Part shown: positions 55,565 to 64,000 of the stretch, piece by piece | How the letters are laid out: every line of letters starts with the position of its first letter | How positions within the stretch are numbered: position 1 is the first letter of the stretch | NCBI GenBank assembly: GCA_036936605.1 | Contig: JAUPFV010000005.1 | Location: forward strand, 2,035,670 to 2,099,669 | Source: Limnanthes douglasii subsp. nivea | Taxonomy: Eukaryota > Streptophyta > Magnoliopsida > Brassicales > Limnanthaceae | Direction: 5' to 3' | DNA: 64,000 bases | Made by a program: the position numbers and the translations under genes | Notes under the pieces: model-generated | What the model saw: the letters and a program-made list of their open reading frames with translations, nothing else | Told to the model about the DNA's origin: nothing | The model's database searches: none

Positions 55565-57221
55565 TCGAGACATAACCTTAATTGTTTGACATTCCAATAT
55601 CTTAAAAGACTGACTTCTTGGTCAACCAACCGTTATGTCCCTGCTTAATTTTTTCATAAACAACGTATGACCCTTCCCAATTTTGCGCTAACTTTCCAAA
55701 CTTATTGCCTTTGGTATGTAAAAATACTTTTCTAAAAACCTTGTCCCCATTTGGAATTCTCTTCTTCGTACTCTAGACGTGTACTTACTTCTCATTAAAC
55801 CCTGATAATGTGTTGTTCTTAAATAAGCTTTAATTCTCTTTTCTTCGATCAAATCTAGCTGATCTCTTATTGAAACTTTATTTTTCTCTTCGGTATAATT
55901 TTAAACCCTAAAAGAAGGAAGAGTAACATTTATTGGTGTTATTCCATTCCATAGACCAAGGCAAAAATAGATTCATGTGTGGCAATTTGTGGAGTAGTTC
56001 GATAGACCCATAATACTTCTTGTAAGTAATTTGGTCATTTTCCTGCCGCTCTTTTTAAATTCTTTTTTAGACCTATCAAAATAGTTATGTTTTCCACCTT
56101 TATTTGTCTATTAGCTTGGGGATGAAAATGTGAAGAGAAACAATGGTTGATTTCTCTGGATGTACAAAAAATCTCCATATCCATGTTGTCAAATTGCTAG
56201 CCATTATCAGTTGTAATACGTTGAGGAATTATGAATCTACAACTATTGGAAATGATAAACTTGATTACTACCTTGGAAGTAGTTTCGGATAGGTTCGCAG
56301 CTTCTACCCACTTTGAAAAATAGTCAATTTCCAAGATAATAGTTTGATATCCTACATAAACCATTGGAATGAGTCCAACCAAATCAAGCCCTCATTTATC
56401 AAAAGGTGCCGCTTTGGACATTAACTCCATAGGAACTGCTGGTACATGTATTGCATTTCCATATCTCTTACATGGATCACATCTTCTAACTAGTTTTTTA
56501 GCATCCGTCATGATAGATGGTCAATAATACCCTGTTAATAAGACCTTTCTAATCAAATATTTATAGCCATAATGAATACACACTTCCTCTTCATGTAATT
56601 CAGATAAAACTACTTGAGACTCATCGGATCTGAGGCAGCGCAGCAAAGGCTTACTAAAATATCTTTTATAGAGGATCCCTCTCTAAACCAAAAAGACGTG
56701 TGCTTTATAATTTAACTTATTAGATAGGCTTTTGTCTTCGTGTAGGTTTCCTTTAGTAATGAACTCTTGGAAACCATACCTCCAGTATTGACTGACAGTG
56801 GCCGATATATGTAAAATTTCCTCATTTCTAACTTCTATTTCGAGGGTCTTCGTTATAGAAGGGCACTCTTGTATCAAAATCCAACGGTGTGCCTCGAATA
56901 TGCAACATCAGCTAAAGAGTCAGCCATCAAATTTTCTGATGTTGGCACGTGTTCATATTTTACACATTTAAAGCAAACAGAAACTTCTCTCAACACTTGC
57001 AAATACTTTACCAACTGTTCTTTCCTTGTTTCAAATTTTCCTTGCATTTGATGTACGAGCAGCTGTGAATCACTTAACAATGGGATTATTTTGGCACCAC
57101 ATATTTGAACAAGCCTTAAAACAACTATGGTTGATTTGTATTCTGCTTCATTGTGCAATGCCTTAAAACTAAAACGTATAGCTTGGTACATTGAGTCTCC
57201 AAATGGAGAAAGTAAGAAAAT
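55565..57221 (-). pseudogene. Decayed Tat aRNase H and integrase
   Basis: Minus strand, same order as in the young copies. Archaeal-type RNase H at 56874-57191: 'HNEAEYKSTIVVLRL', 'LLSDSQLLVH', 'NLMADSLADVAY'. Integrase: 'CDPCKRYGN'-like zinc finger near 56470; 'DYFSKWVEAANLSETTSK' at 56260-56330; second catalytic Asp in 'ITTDNG' at 56197. The C-terminal part near 55600-55900 is recognisable. Several frameshifts and stops. A TAA at 57222-57224 stands exactly where copy 1 has TGA (37219-37221). Confidence 0.85.
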
Positions 57222-57224
57222 TTA

Positions 57225-57960
57225 TACTTCAACACCCATCAAGCTAGATCCTCCATTTTTTTAATTACCCATTCTTTTTCATGTTTGTGAATAGAAAATT
57301 ATTCATAGGGTCTCTGCGGATGGAACTCAACCAAAAAGTCTGCTACAGCTTGAGCTTTGATTACTGCTCGAGGAGAAAAGTCAATATCATAGTCCTCCGA
57401 TTCCATAGACCATTTATTTGGTCATTCGACCCGATATATTTGGTTTGCATACGAGTTTTTAAGTATAAACGAATTTCGAACCGTGATGGAATGCACTTGA
57501 AAATAAGGCATCATTTTCCTGGCCGCTATTACCAAGGCTAAAGCCAACTTTTCCAACTTGAGGTATATTTTCTCAGCATCCAACAAACTCTTGTTAACGT
57601 AATAAACTGAGCGAGGGTAATTGTCAACCTCCTGAACTAACACCGCATTTACAGCATAATCAGATACCACTAGATGTACGTAGAGTCTTTCTCTGATAAT
57701 CGATTTGAATAGAGTTTTGGGAAAATATAAATGTATTTTGATTTCAAGGAATGTTTTATCACCAGTTGGGAACCAATTGAATTCTTTGGCGTTTTTCAAT
57801 ACTTCGAAGAACTGCACATATTTATCTGATGACCGTGAAATAAACCTATTCAAAGCTGTCACCGTTGTAGTCAACACTTGAACTTGTTTGATGGACTGAG
57901 GAAAATCCATAGTTAACAATACATCTAGTTATGTTGGGTCATCCTGGATCCCTTTTTTCA
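57225..57960 (-). pseudogene. Decayed Tat RNase H
   Basis: An open stretch at 57422-57919 with 'QVLTTTVTALNRFISRSSDK', 'LYVHLVVSDYAVNAVLVQEV' (first Asp lost), 'YYVNKSLLDAEKIYLKLEKL' and 'VIAARKMMPYFQVH'. Below it the frame continues toward the archaeal-type RNase H with breaks. Confidence 0.85.
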
Positions 57961-58663
57961 TTAATGATGTCCCCTAAAAAAAATTTGGATCGTACTCCAA
58001 AAGTACACATTTCTGGATTCAACTTTAAATTAATAGCCTCTAAATTAGAGAAAGTTTCTTTGAGGTCAAGTAAATAATCCTCTTCCCTTAGAATATTTAC
58101 TATTATTTCAACGATATAGAGTTCTACATTTCTCCCAAACTGACTAACAAATACTTTATTAACTAGGCGATGTAAGTAGCCCCGTCATTCGTTAAGCCAA
58201 GTAGTATTACCTTGTAACAGTGTAGCCCCTTGTCAGTGATAAACGTAGTATGATCCTGGTCCTTTAGATCCTTTTGTATATGATTGTACCCAGCAAAGGC
58301 ATCCATAAAAGATAGAAACATATTTAACGAAGTGGAATCCACTAATTGATCAATTTGAGGAATTGGGAAAGGATCTTTAGCACATACCTTGTTGAGATCT
58401 GTGAAATCAATACACATTCTCCATTTACCATTCTTATTTTTTATGAGTACCGGATTGGTCGTTCAAAATAGATATTGAGATTCCCGAATAGTTCCCCCTT
58501 GGTCAATCTGTCAACCTTTTTTAGTTTCGACAGAAATCTAGCTCCAATTCTAATATTTTTTACATCTGCTAAATTGTGTACTTCGAACTCTTCGATTGGG
58601 ATAACAATACTAGGATTCTCTCTTGGATCATTAATCTTCTTCGGATCTAAAGAGGACTCAAGT
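57961..58663 (-). pseudogene. Decayed Tat reverse transcriptase
   Basis: Motifs include 'MCIDFTDLNKVCAKD', 'PIPQIDQLVDSTS', 'MDAFAGYNHI' and 'HCYKVILLGLTNDGATY' (58163-58417). The catalytic YIDD is changed to 'YIVE' near 58110. The segment just before RT reads 'DPRENPSIVIPIEEFEVH' in line with copy 1. Confidence 0.85.
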
Positions 58664-59058
58664 AATTGTTATTCATTATTGGTTGCCATATTCTCCAAGG
58701 AATTAAGGGAAAGAACAGTGACATAATATTCCATAACCACTTTTTAGATGCTTCAAACCACCCCTTACTTGACCTCCAACTGCGTACTTCATTGATGAAC
58801 TGTTGACACAACTGCATGCATCCTTGATAGAAAAAATCTACCAAAGATAGTGTTATAAGGGGTCGTACAGTCCACCACCACAAAAAAATACTCTAACTAT
58901 TTTCTTAAATGGTCATCTACCAAGAATTACCTACCATTCGAACTCCCCAATAACATCAGCGCAATTGATTGTAAACCCTACTATGGTTCTGTTTGGTCGG
59001 AGCATGACAGATAAATCCTTCATCTGTTTATAAGTGTAGATAAATAAGATATTAGCTT
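58664..59058 (-). pseudogene. Decayed Tat protease, interrupted by copy 2
   Basis: 'ANILFIYTYKQMK' and 'NCADVIGEFEW' match the protease of copy 1 right after its Asp-Thr-Gly-Ser-Ser. The active site itself lies beyond the insertion point of copy 2, outside the window. 'MHAVVSTVHQ' near 58820 and 'ENMATNNE' just before the stop continue the match. The stop reads TAA CAA TTA, at the position of the TAG of copy 1. Confidence 0.8.
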
Positions 59059-59541
59059 TGGTGTGGGTAAAAGTAGCCTGAGGGTAGGCTGGTAATTTCA
59101 AGTGGAGTTTTAGGGCGGTGTAAGGGTGTTTCACGGTGGTGTGGTGGTGTTTAAGGGTGTTTCAAAGAGTTTCAAGGGTGGAGAGAGAATTAAGCAGCCT
59201 GGCAGCAGTTAATTTTTCTTACCCATAGTTAATGCTGGTGGTTGGGCATTTATAGTGTGAAATTTGGGCCCTTATGGGCTTTCGGGTCAAGTTTAATGGA
59301 CCCGGGTCATGTTTAAAGACCCATGAGTTTTAAGCAGATGTACAGGTAGCTTAGTCAGATAGTGATTAGGTTTTTTAGTACTTTAGTCATAGTTCGAACT
59401 GCATTACGCTTGCAGTGTTCGAGATCATCTGTCCGGTTCAATCAGTGCTGTTCGAACTGAAGTCATGGAGTCTGTCCGAATTTACGGGGTGATTTACTTT
59501 GGACTACCCTCCCGGGGAGCTCTTCGAATTCGGACTCATCA
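59059..59541 (-). repeat. Tat copy 2, 3' LTR
   Basis: 483 bp, same ends as the copy 1 LTRs with a modest number of substitutions; minus-strand CTATAAAT TATA box near 59246. Confidence 0.95.
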
Positions 59542-59557
59542 GGAGCCCCTTTTTTAG
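59542..59557 (-). other. Tat copy 2 polypurine tract
   Basis: Identical to copy 1: an A/G run on the minus strand directly before the 3' LTR. Confidence 0.85.
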
Positions 59558-59689
59558 GTGTTTGAACAAGTGTCCTTGTTAAAGAACTGAAAAACAGTCC
59601 GATTGAAGAAGTGGTTTTTCAATTCAAAGAGAATTGAGATAGGCCCGGACAGTCCAATCGTCACGAATTCCAAACGGTTCCTTATCAGA

Positions 59690-59880
59690 GGTAGTGGGAC
59701 ACGTGTCACACCCTGGTTGGTTACTTCAGCCGTTTTTTCATCTGGAAAATCGCACCACTTTATTGAACAAGTAACTTCTTTAAATGCTTTTGATGACGTC
59801 AGCGCCGTTTTTAATCATTGCCCAACTTTTCGGATTCTCCTAGGAATCAAACCCTTTTTTACATTTACTATAAATTCCAT
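59690..59880 (+). promoter_or_regulatory. Likely promoter of the antisense ORF, copy 2
   Basis: G-box cacgtg at 59700-59705, TGACGTCA at 59794-59801, TATA box ctataaat at 59868-59875, ATG at 59971. All motifs are unchanged although several bases between them differ from copy 1. Confidence 0.65.
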
Positions 59881-59970
59881 TTGTCTTTCACAGTTTCATT
59901 TTCACTTTTACTTTGCCATTTCACTCAAAACTTCATCTCTCTAAAACTTCAAACTTTCCTTAGTTGTTTT

Positions 59971-61303
59971 ATGTTCACAGCAAGAACGGCTCTAATCAAG
60001 GGTGGCTGGCTCAATCTTTCAGAACTAGAGAAAGCTCAAAGGGTTGAAAAGGAGAAAAGGCTCGCAGCAGGGCTTCCAACGTCGCCTGTCGAGAAACCAG
60101 CCCCTTCAATCGAAGAATCTGATAGAGGTTCGTCTTCTTCGAAAGGTACGAAACCTAGAAAACTCTTTCAATCAACACTCTCCCCCATAGTTTCTGGCTC
60201 ATCAGTCCAAGAGTCAATCCCGACTGTCGAACCGGGGGTCGCTGTTACAACTGTTAGGAAGAAAACCACTTTTATTGCTATGGGGTCCGACTCCGATCAT
60301 TCTCCAGACAAGCTGATCATGAAAAGACCAAGTAGATTGGTTAAGGGACTCTCCTCAAAAAATACCAGTGAGTCAGGGTCCGGGACAACTGTTAGGACCC
60401 TCCGGGAGAGGCCGGTTGGTCCGGAGGCTAGCAGTCCATTACCTCCTAAGGAAACTTCGACCTCAGAAACTCAAACTGAGGTGAGAACTCAGAAACATAC
60501 AACGAGCCGTCAGTCCGGAGGATCAGCTGTGCCAAGCTTCATCCCTCCCCGGGCTGTTTCTGCAGAAGCTCCCCCAACAGTAATGGAGGAGAGGATGGAA
60601 GACTCCATTGAGGAGGCTAGGTTTGAGTCCGAGTCTTCCGGACAAGCTGACACTGCCATAGTTGTTGCCAAGAAGGGCAAAGAGGACTTATATCTGAGGC
60701 GTCCGGATCTGCCGGAGAGCCTCGAAGGGAGAGTAGGGCCCTACTTTCACAAGGTAGAGTTTAAATATCTTTTGTCTCTGTTAAAGACCAAGTATGCGTT
60801 TATCCATACTAGAGATTTGGGACGGCTTCGCACCAAGTGGGGGATCCCTGAAAACGTTAAAATCTGAATTCCTATCGACCCGGAGACCCCGATGGATTGT
60901 AAAAGGAATGAAATAGTCTTCTTTACGGAGCTATTCAACTGGGGACTTAGGTTCCCATTGGATCCAGAGATAGTGCGCTATTTCCATTTAGTCAAGCTAT
61001 GTCCATCACAGCTGAGCCCCAACGGATGGTACACCTTGATGTCATGCATTATGGCGTCTAGGCTGTCCGGAATCCCTCTTCCCATGGAAGAGTTTGCTGC
61101 TGTGGCTAATCTGTGCAAGCACCACCAGTTCCCTTTTTATCACTTTAACATGGGGAACGATCTGAAAGTTGTCGATGATCTCCTGGAATCGGAGAGTAAA
61201 TGGAGGAGCCAATTTTTGTTTGTAAGTGGCTCATGGGAAAATGGCAATAAAATCAAGGTCGGGGAGAATCCTAGCCTTCTTCGAAGTAGATGGAGGAGCG
61301 ATC
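59971..61303 (+). pseudogene. Tat antisense ORF, exon 1 (copy 2, one stop)
   Basis: Open from ATG 59971 for 298 codons ('MFTARTALIKGGWLNLSELE') to a TGA at 60865-60867, where copy 1 has CGA (Arg). The frame then continues to the splice donor at 61304. The N-terminal 260 residues are low-complexity, rich in Ser, Thr, Pro and Glu. From about residue 265 comes the folded, PF04195-like domain ('YLRRPDLPESLEGRVGPYF', 'FPLDPEIVRYFHLVKLCPSQ', 'NPSLLRSRWRSD'). Copy 1 lacks this stop but has two other lesions, so both copies descend from an intact ORF. Spliced length would be about 959 codons. Confidence 0.82.
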
Positions 61304-61384
61304 GTAAGTTCTTTCCTTAAGTTTCTGTTCGAATCTTCCCCTTTTTTAAGCTTTCACTAACTAGTTATTCTTTTGTTTTGTTAG
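61304..61384 (+). other. Predicted intron in the antisense ORF (81 bp)
   Basis: gtaagt...ttgttag, in the same place and phase as in copy 1, one base longer in its T-rich part. Confidence 0.85.
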
Positions 61385-62931
61385 AACTGCCAAAAGAGTT
61401 CGGAGACTATCTGAAAGCCGGACAGGTGACCTGTGGCAAGATAAATGCATGGGCCGCAGAGAACTGGGAGAACCGGTTTCACAAGGCTTTCACTTCGGGG
61501 AACTTGGCAAGATCTCACCTGTGGAACACCACAGGTCGAAGGGATTTAACATGGGAGGAGTTCTCCACCCCTCCTGATGATGACATAGTGCTGAGAAGGT
61601 CTCATGAGCTAGATGGGACCCTTTTCCTTCCTCTCCGGGCCAAAGCCCCAAGTAAAATGAAGGGCCAAAAGAAGAAAGGGAGGAAAACAGCAACGGATAC
61701 GGAGAAAAAGGCTCCAACAGACACAGAGGTGCCAGTCCCGGCTCAAGTTGATGCAAACCTTCTTCAGGTGGTAGAAGTGGAAAGTAAGAAACACGGAGAG
61801 ATTCCCTCAAAACCTTCAAGGGCCTCCAAACGAACTCGCAAGCAAATAAGCGATAGTGCCGACAGAGAGGTAAAAAAGAAGAAGACTTCTCAAGAAGAAG
61901 AGTTTGCTCCCCGGGATTCGGACCCCACTTTCCCTATTGATCCAACGTTGGCTGAAGAGATCCCAGAGAATCTTAACGAAGGGATTCCAAGGGAACTCCA
62001 TACTGATGAGATTGAAAGGGGAGAGATTAATATGGACGAAGTGGATGTCACCGGCCTGGGTCCTCTAGGTGATTACTTTCTTGGTCTGTCAAGAGATGAG
62101 TTTGCTGGGCCATATGTTCCCCCAAGCAGCTCCAACACAGTAAACTTCAACGGTAAGACTTTCTTGGTCGCCAGCGAGAGGGATGTTATAGCTCATTCCC
62201 TCCTGAGCAACGTACAACCAGTACTTACCCTAGAAAGGCAAGTCCGGAGTCAGGCAGAGTCCATCAAAGAACTTAAGTCTGAGAAGGAGTCACTGTCCGA
62301 AAACCTCAGGACTGCCACTACTAAGGTTGACTTGCTCAAGGAGTCAAACGAACAGCTAAAGGAAAATCAAGAGAAAAGCAACACAAAAGTTGCTTCTTTA
62401 GAAAAGACTGTGAAAGATCTCCAGGCTAAGCTGTCCGGATTGGAGAAGGACTTGGCAGCATCAAGGGGAGAAACTGCAGCAAAGGAGAAGATTGTCACCA
62501 ACCTGACCACTGACAAACTTGCTTTAGAGAATGCAGTGACTCAGGCTGTTGAGGAGAAAGATGCTTTGGTGAAGGATCAAGAAGCCATGATCAAGGCCAA
62601 AATCAATGCTTATGCCAGGGAGATGATACGGAGTGAGGAATTATTGATTGAAAAGGTGAAGTCCGACATGGTCCTCCTGTTTCACGAGAAGTTCCCGAAG
62701 AGGAGACTTGGGGACTTATGGCGTTACGTGGATGACGATGATCTCCCATATTGGACCATGGTTGATGAAGGGTACACTGATATATCCTCATCTGGTGACA
62801 AGGAGGAAACCGGAGAGAGTCCGGGTGAAGAAGAGGCTGACCCCAAAGGCAAGAAGGTCATTGAGGAAAAAAGCGATATCAAGACCAAGGGAACAGATGA
62901 GGGTGAGCCATCTTCAAAGGCTCCACCTTAG
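61385..62931 (+). CDS. Tat antisense ORF, exon 2 (copy 2)
   Basis: Open for 515 codons to a TAG at 62929-62931. Same layout as copy 1: 'NAWAAENWENRFHKAF' region, basic clusters, acidic segment, coiled coil of about 150 residues, and an acidic tail. Differences from copy 1 are mostly single substitutions without indels in the coding part, concentrated in the coiled coil (for example 'KENQEKSNTK' for 'KKSQNESNTK'). Whether selection keeps the frame needs a dN/dS estimate. The protein's role is unknown. Confidence 0.82.
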
Positions 62932-63395
62932 TTGGTAATTTGTTTTGTTTACTTTTTGTTCGAACCAAAGTCCTTGGAAGGCCAAGGCACCTTTTTTTGT
63001 GATGCTGTCCGTTTTAACCGGACAGATTTTTGTATTATGCTCAAACCTGTTTAAAAAGTCCTTGGAAGGCCAAGGCAACTTTAAGTTTATTGAATGAACG
63101 TTTTATCTTGCACAACCTTTCTTTTATTCCATAGTCCGTTTAAATATCTTGGAGTTTAAGTAATTTCGAGTTATCGTGTTGTGAGAGTGTTTAGTTTCTC
63201 TGGCTAGAATTTAAGTAGCCCTTAGATCTTTCAGTCCGGGTAGTATGGCAATCAACAGAATTTTGTAAAAACTTAGAAAATTGTTTAAAAAGGCTCCAAG
63301 TTTTATTGAAAGCTCTTCGTGGCGCCGAAGAGAGGAAGTGGTATGCCCCCAAATATTTACATGGATGTTTAAACAAGTAAATATTTACATAAACT
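62932..63395. other. Convergent 3' region, copy 2
   Basis: Contains the same 23-bp direct repeat ('aaagtccttggaaggccaag', near 62967 and 63055) around the ctgtccg/cggacag hairpin (63005-63025) as copy 1. A short extra segment near 63194-63212 is absent from copy 1. Confidence 0.6.
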
Positions 63396-64000
63396 TTATT
63401 CCAAGTACATTCGAAGGTGTTCAATATTCCAAGGGTGAGTTAAAACCCTGCCATCTTTGTCTTCCAACCAGTATGTGCCAGGCTTGATTCTTTCAACCAC
63501 AGTGTAGGGACCCTCCCAAGTTGGGGCCAGCTTTCCGAAGAGCTTTTCCTTGGTGTGCAAGAAAACTTTCCTCAATACCTTATCTCCTGGTTGAAAATCC
63601 CTTCTTTTAACTTTAGAAGCAAACCTGCTTCTCATCAAGCCTTGATAGTGTGTCATTCTAAGATGAGCTTTTACTCGCCTTTCTTCAATTAAATCAAGTT
63701 GATTTCTAACTGCCATTTCATTAGCCTGTCCGGAGAAGTTGTGGACTCGAAAGGAGGGAAGTGTCTTCTCTATGGGGGCTACTGCATCCATCCCATAGAC
63801 CAAGGCAAAAGGTGATTCTTGTGTGGCAGCCCCAGGCGTTGTCCGGTAGGCCCACAAGACTTCTTGTAAATAACTAGGCCACTTCCCAGCAGCCCCTTCC
63901 AAATTTTTCTTTAAACCGGACAGTATTGTTCTGTTAGCCACTTCAACTTGCCCATTGGCTTGTGGGTGGAATGGTGAAGAAAAGCAGTGCTGAATACCCC
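63396..64000 (-). CDS. Tat integrase C-terminal part, copy 2 (partial)
   Basis: Minus-strand frame open from the window end to a stop at 63396-63398. It begins in 'HPQANGQVEVANR', which carries the catalytic Glu, and runs through 'LWAYRTTPGAATQESPFAL', 'GDKVLRKVFLHTKEKLFGKL' and 'KPGTYWLEDKDGRVLTHPW'. Almost identical to copy 1 and intact as far as visible. Confidence 0.93.
   Translation of the reverse strand, partial: GIQHCFSSPFHPQANGQVEVANRTILSGLKKNLEGAAGKWPSYLQEVLWAYRTTPGAATQESPFALVYGMDAVAPIEKTLPSFRVHNFSGQANEMAVRNQLDLIEERRVKAHLRMTHYQGLMRSRFASKVKRRDFQPGDKVLRKVFLHTKEKLFGKLAPTWEGPYTVVERIKPGTYWLEDKDGRVLTHPWNIEHLRMYLE

Larger units (their letters stand above)
59059..64000 (-). mobile_element. 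Young Tat element, copy 2 (cut by window end)
   Basis: Same family as the element at 31238, nearly identical over LTR, antisense ORF and integrase end. It starts with a 483-bp 3' LTR inserted in the protease region of the decayed Tat (left flank agctt, 59054-59058). The rest of pol, Gag and the 5' LTR should lie beyond 64000. Confidence 0.94.

Overview
This is plant nuclear DNA, and almost all of it is transposon. It is AT-rich, dense in nested LTR retrotransposons of plant type (Ty3/gypsy Tat lineage and Ty1/copia), with LINE, SINE and foldback fragments, a spliceable GT-AG intron, and plant-style promoter motifs. I see no tRNA or rRNA gene and no prokaryotic feature. The only likely host gene is a broken MATH/coiled-coil gene with a Copia element in it. 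I cannot name the species.

Layout. 1-6028: copy A and a third partial copy (C) of a diverged repeat that recurs at 16705-22085 (copy B); it carries a Copia gag fossil and a fossil of the Tat antisense ORF. 6029-7900: degenerate plus-strand Copia pol. 8502-14410: MATH/coiled-coil pseudogene (minus) split by a full-length Copia element (8684-14068; 473-bp LTRs, tRNA-iMet-type PBS). 14411-16704: no gene; an (AT)40 tract. 22086-31237: AT-rich repeats, a 378-bp foldback MITE, and Copia and Tat fossils. 31238-41737: a recent full-length Tat element with 483-bp LTRs differing at 4 positions. 41738-49425: older Tat and Copia wreckage. 49426-54230: a GC-rich foldback, a SINE with target duplication, and a LINE fragment carrying a solo LTR. 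54237-59058: a decayed Tat element (minus). 59059-64000: a second copy of the young Tat family, inserted in the protease region of the decayed one and cut by the window end.

The most interesting system is the young Tat family. Gag-protease-RT-RNaseH-aRNaseH-integrase is read on the minus strand, in one frame with exactly three stop codons. A spliced ORF of about 959 codons is read on the plus strand, between the integrase end and the 3' LTR. This antisense ORF has what looks like its own promoter (G-box, TGACGTCA, TATA), an 80-81 bp intron and a protein with a gypsy-associated domain, basic clusters, a long coiled coil and an acidic tail. Antisense ORFs are known in some Tat elements (Grande, Retand types). 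The promoter and intron layout, and a conserved stop with a tobamovirus-like readthrough context between protease and RT, are what I would check first.

Insertion order can be read in several places: Tat copy 2 into decayed Tat 3; Tat copy 1 into LTR-like remains of an older Tat, which itself appears to split a Copia; a solo LTR into a LINE; a solo LTR present in repeat copy B but absent from copy A.
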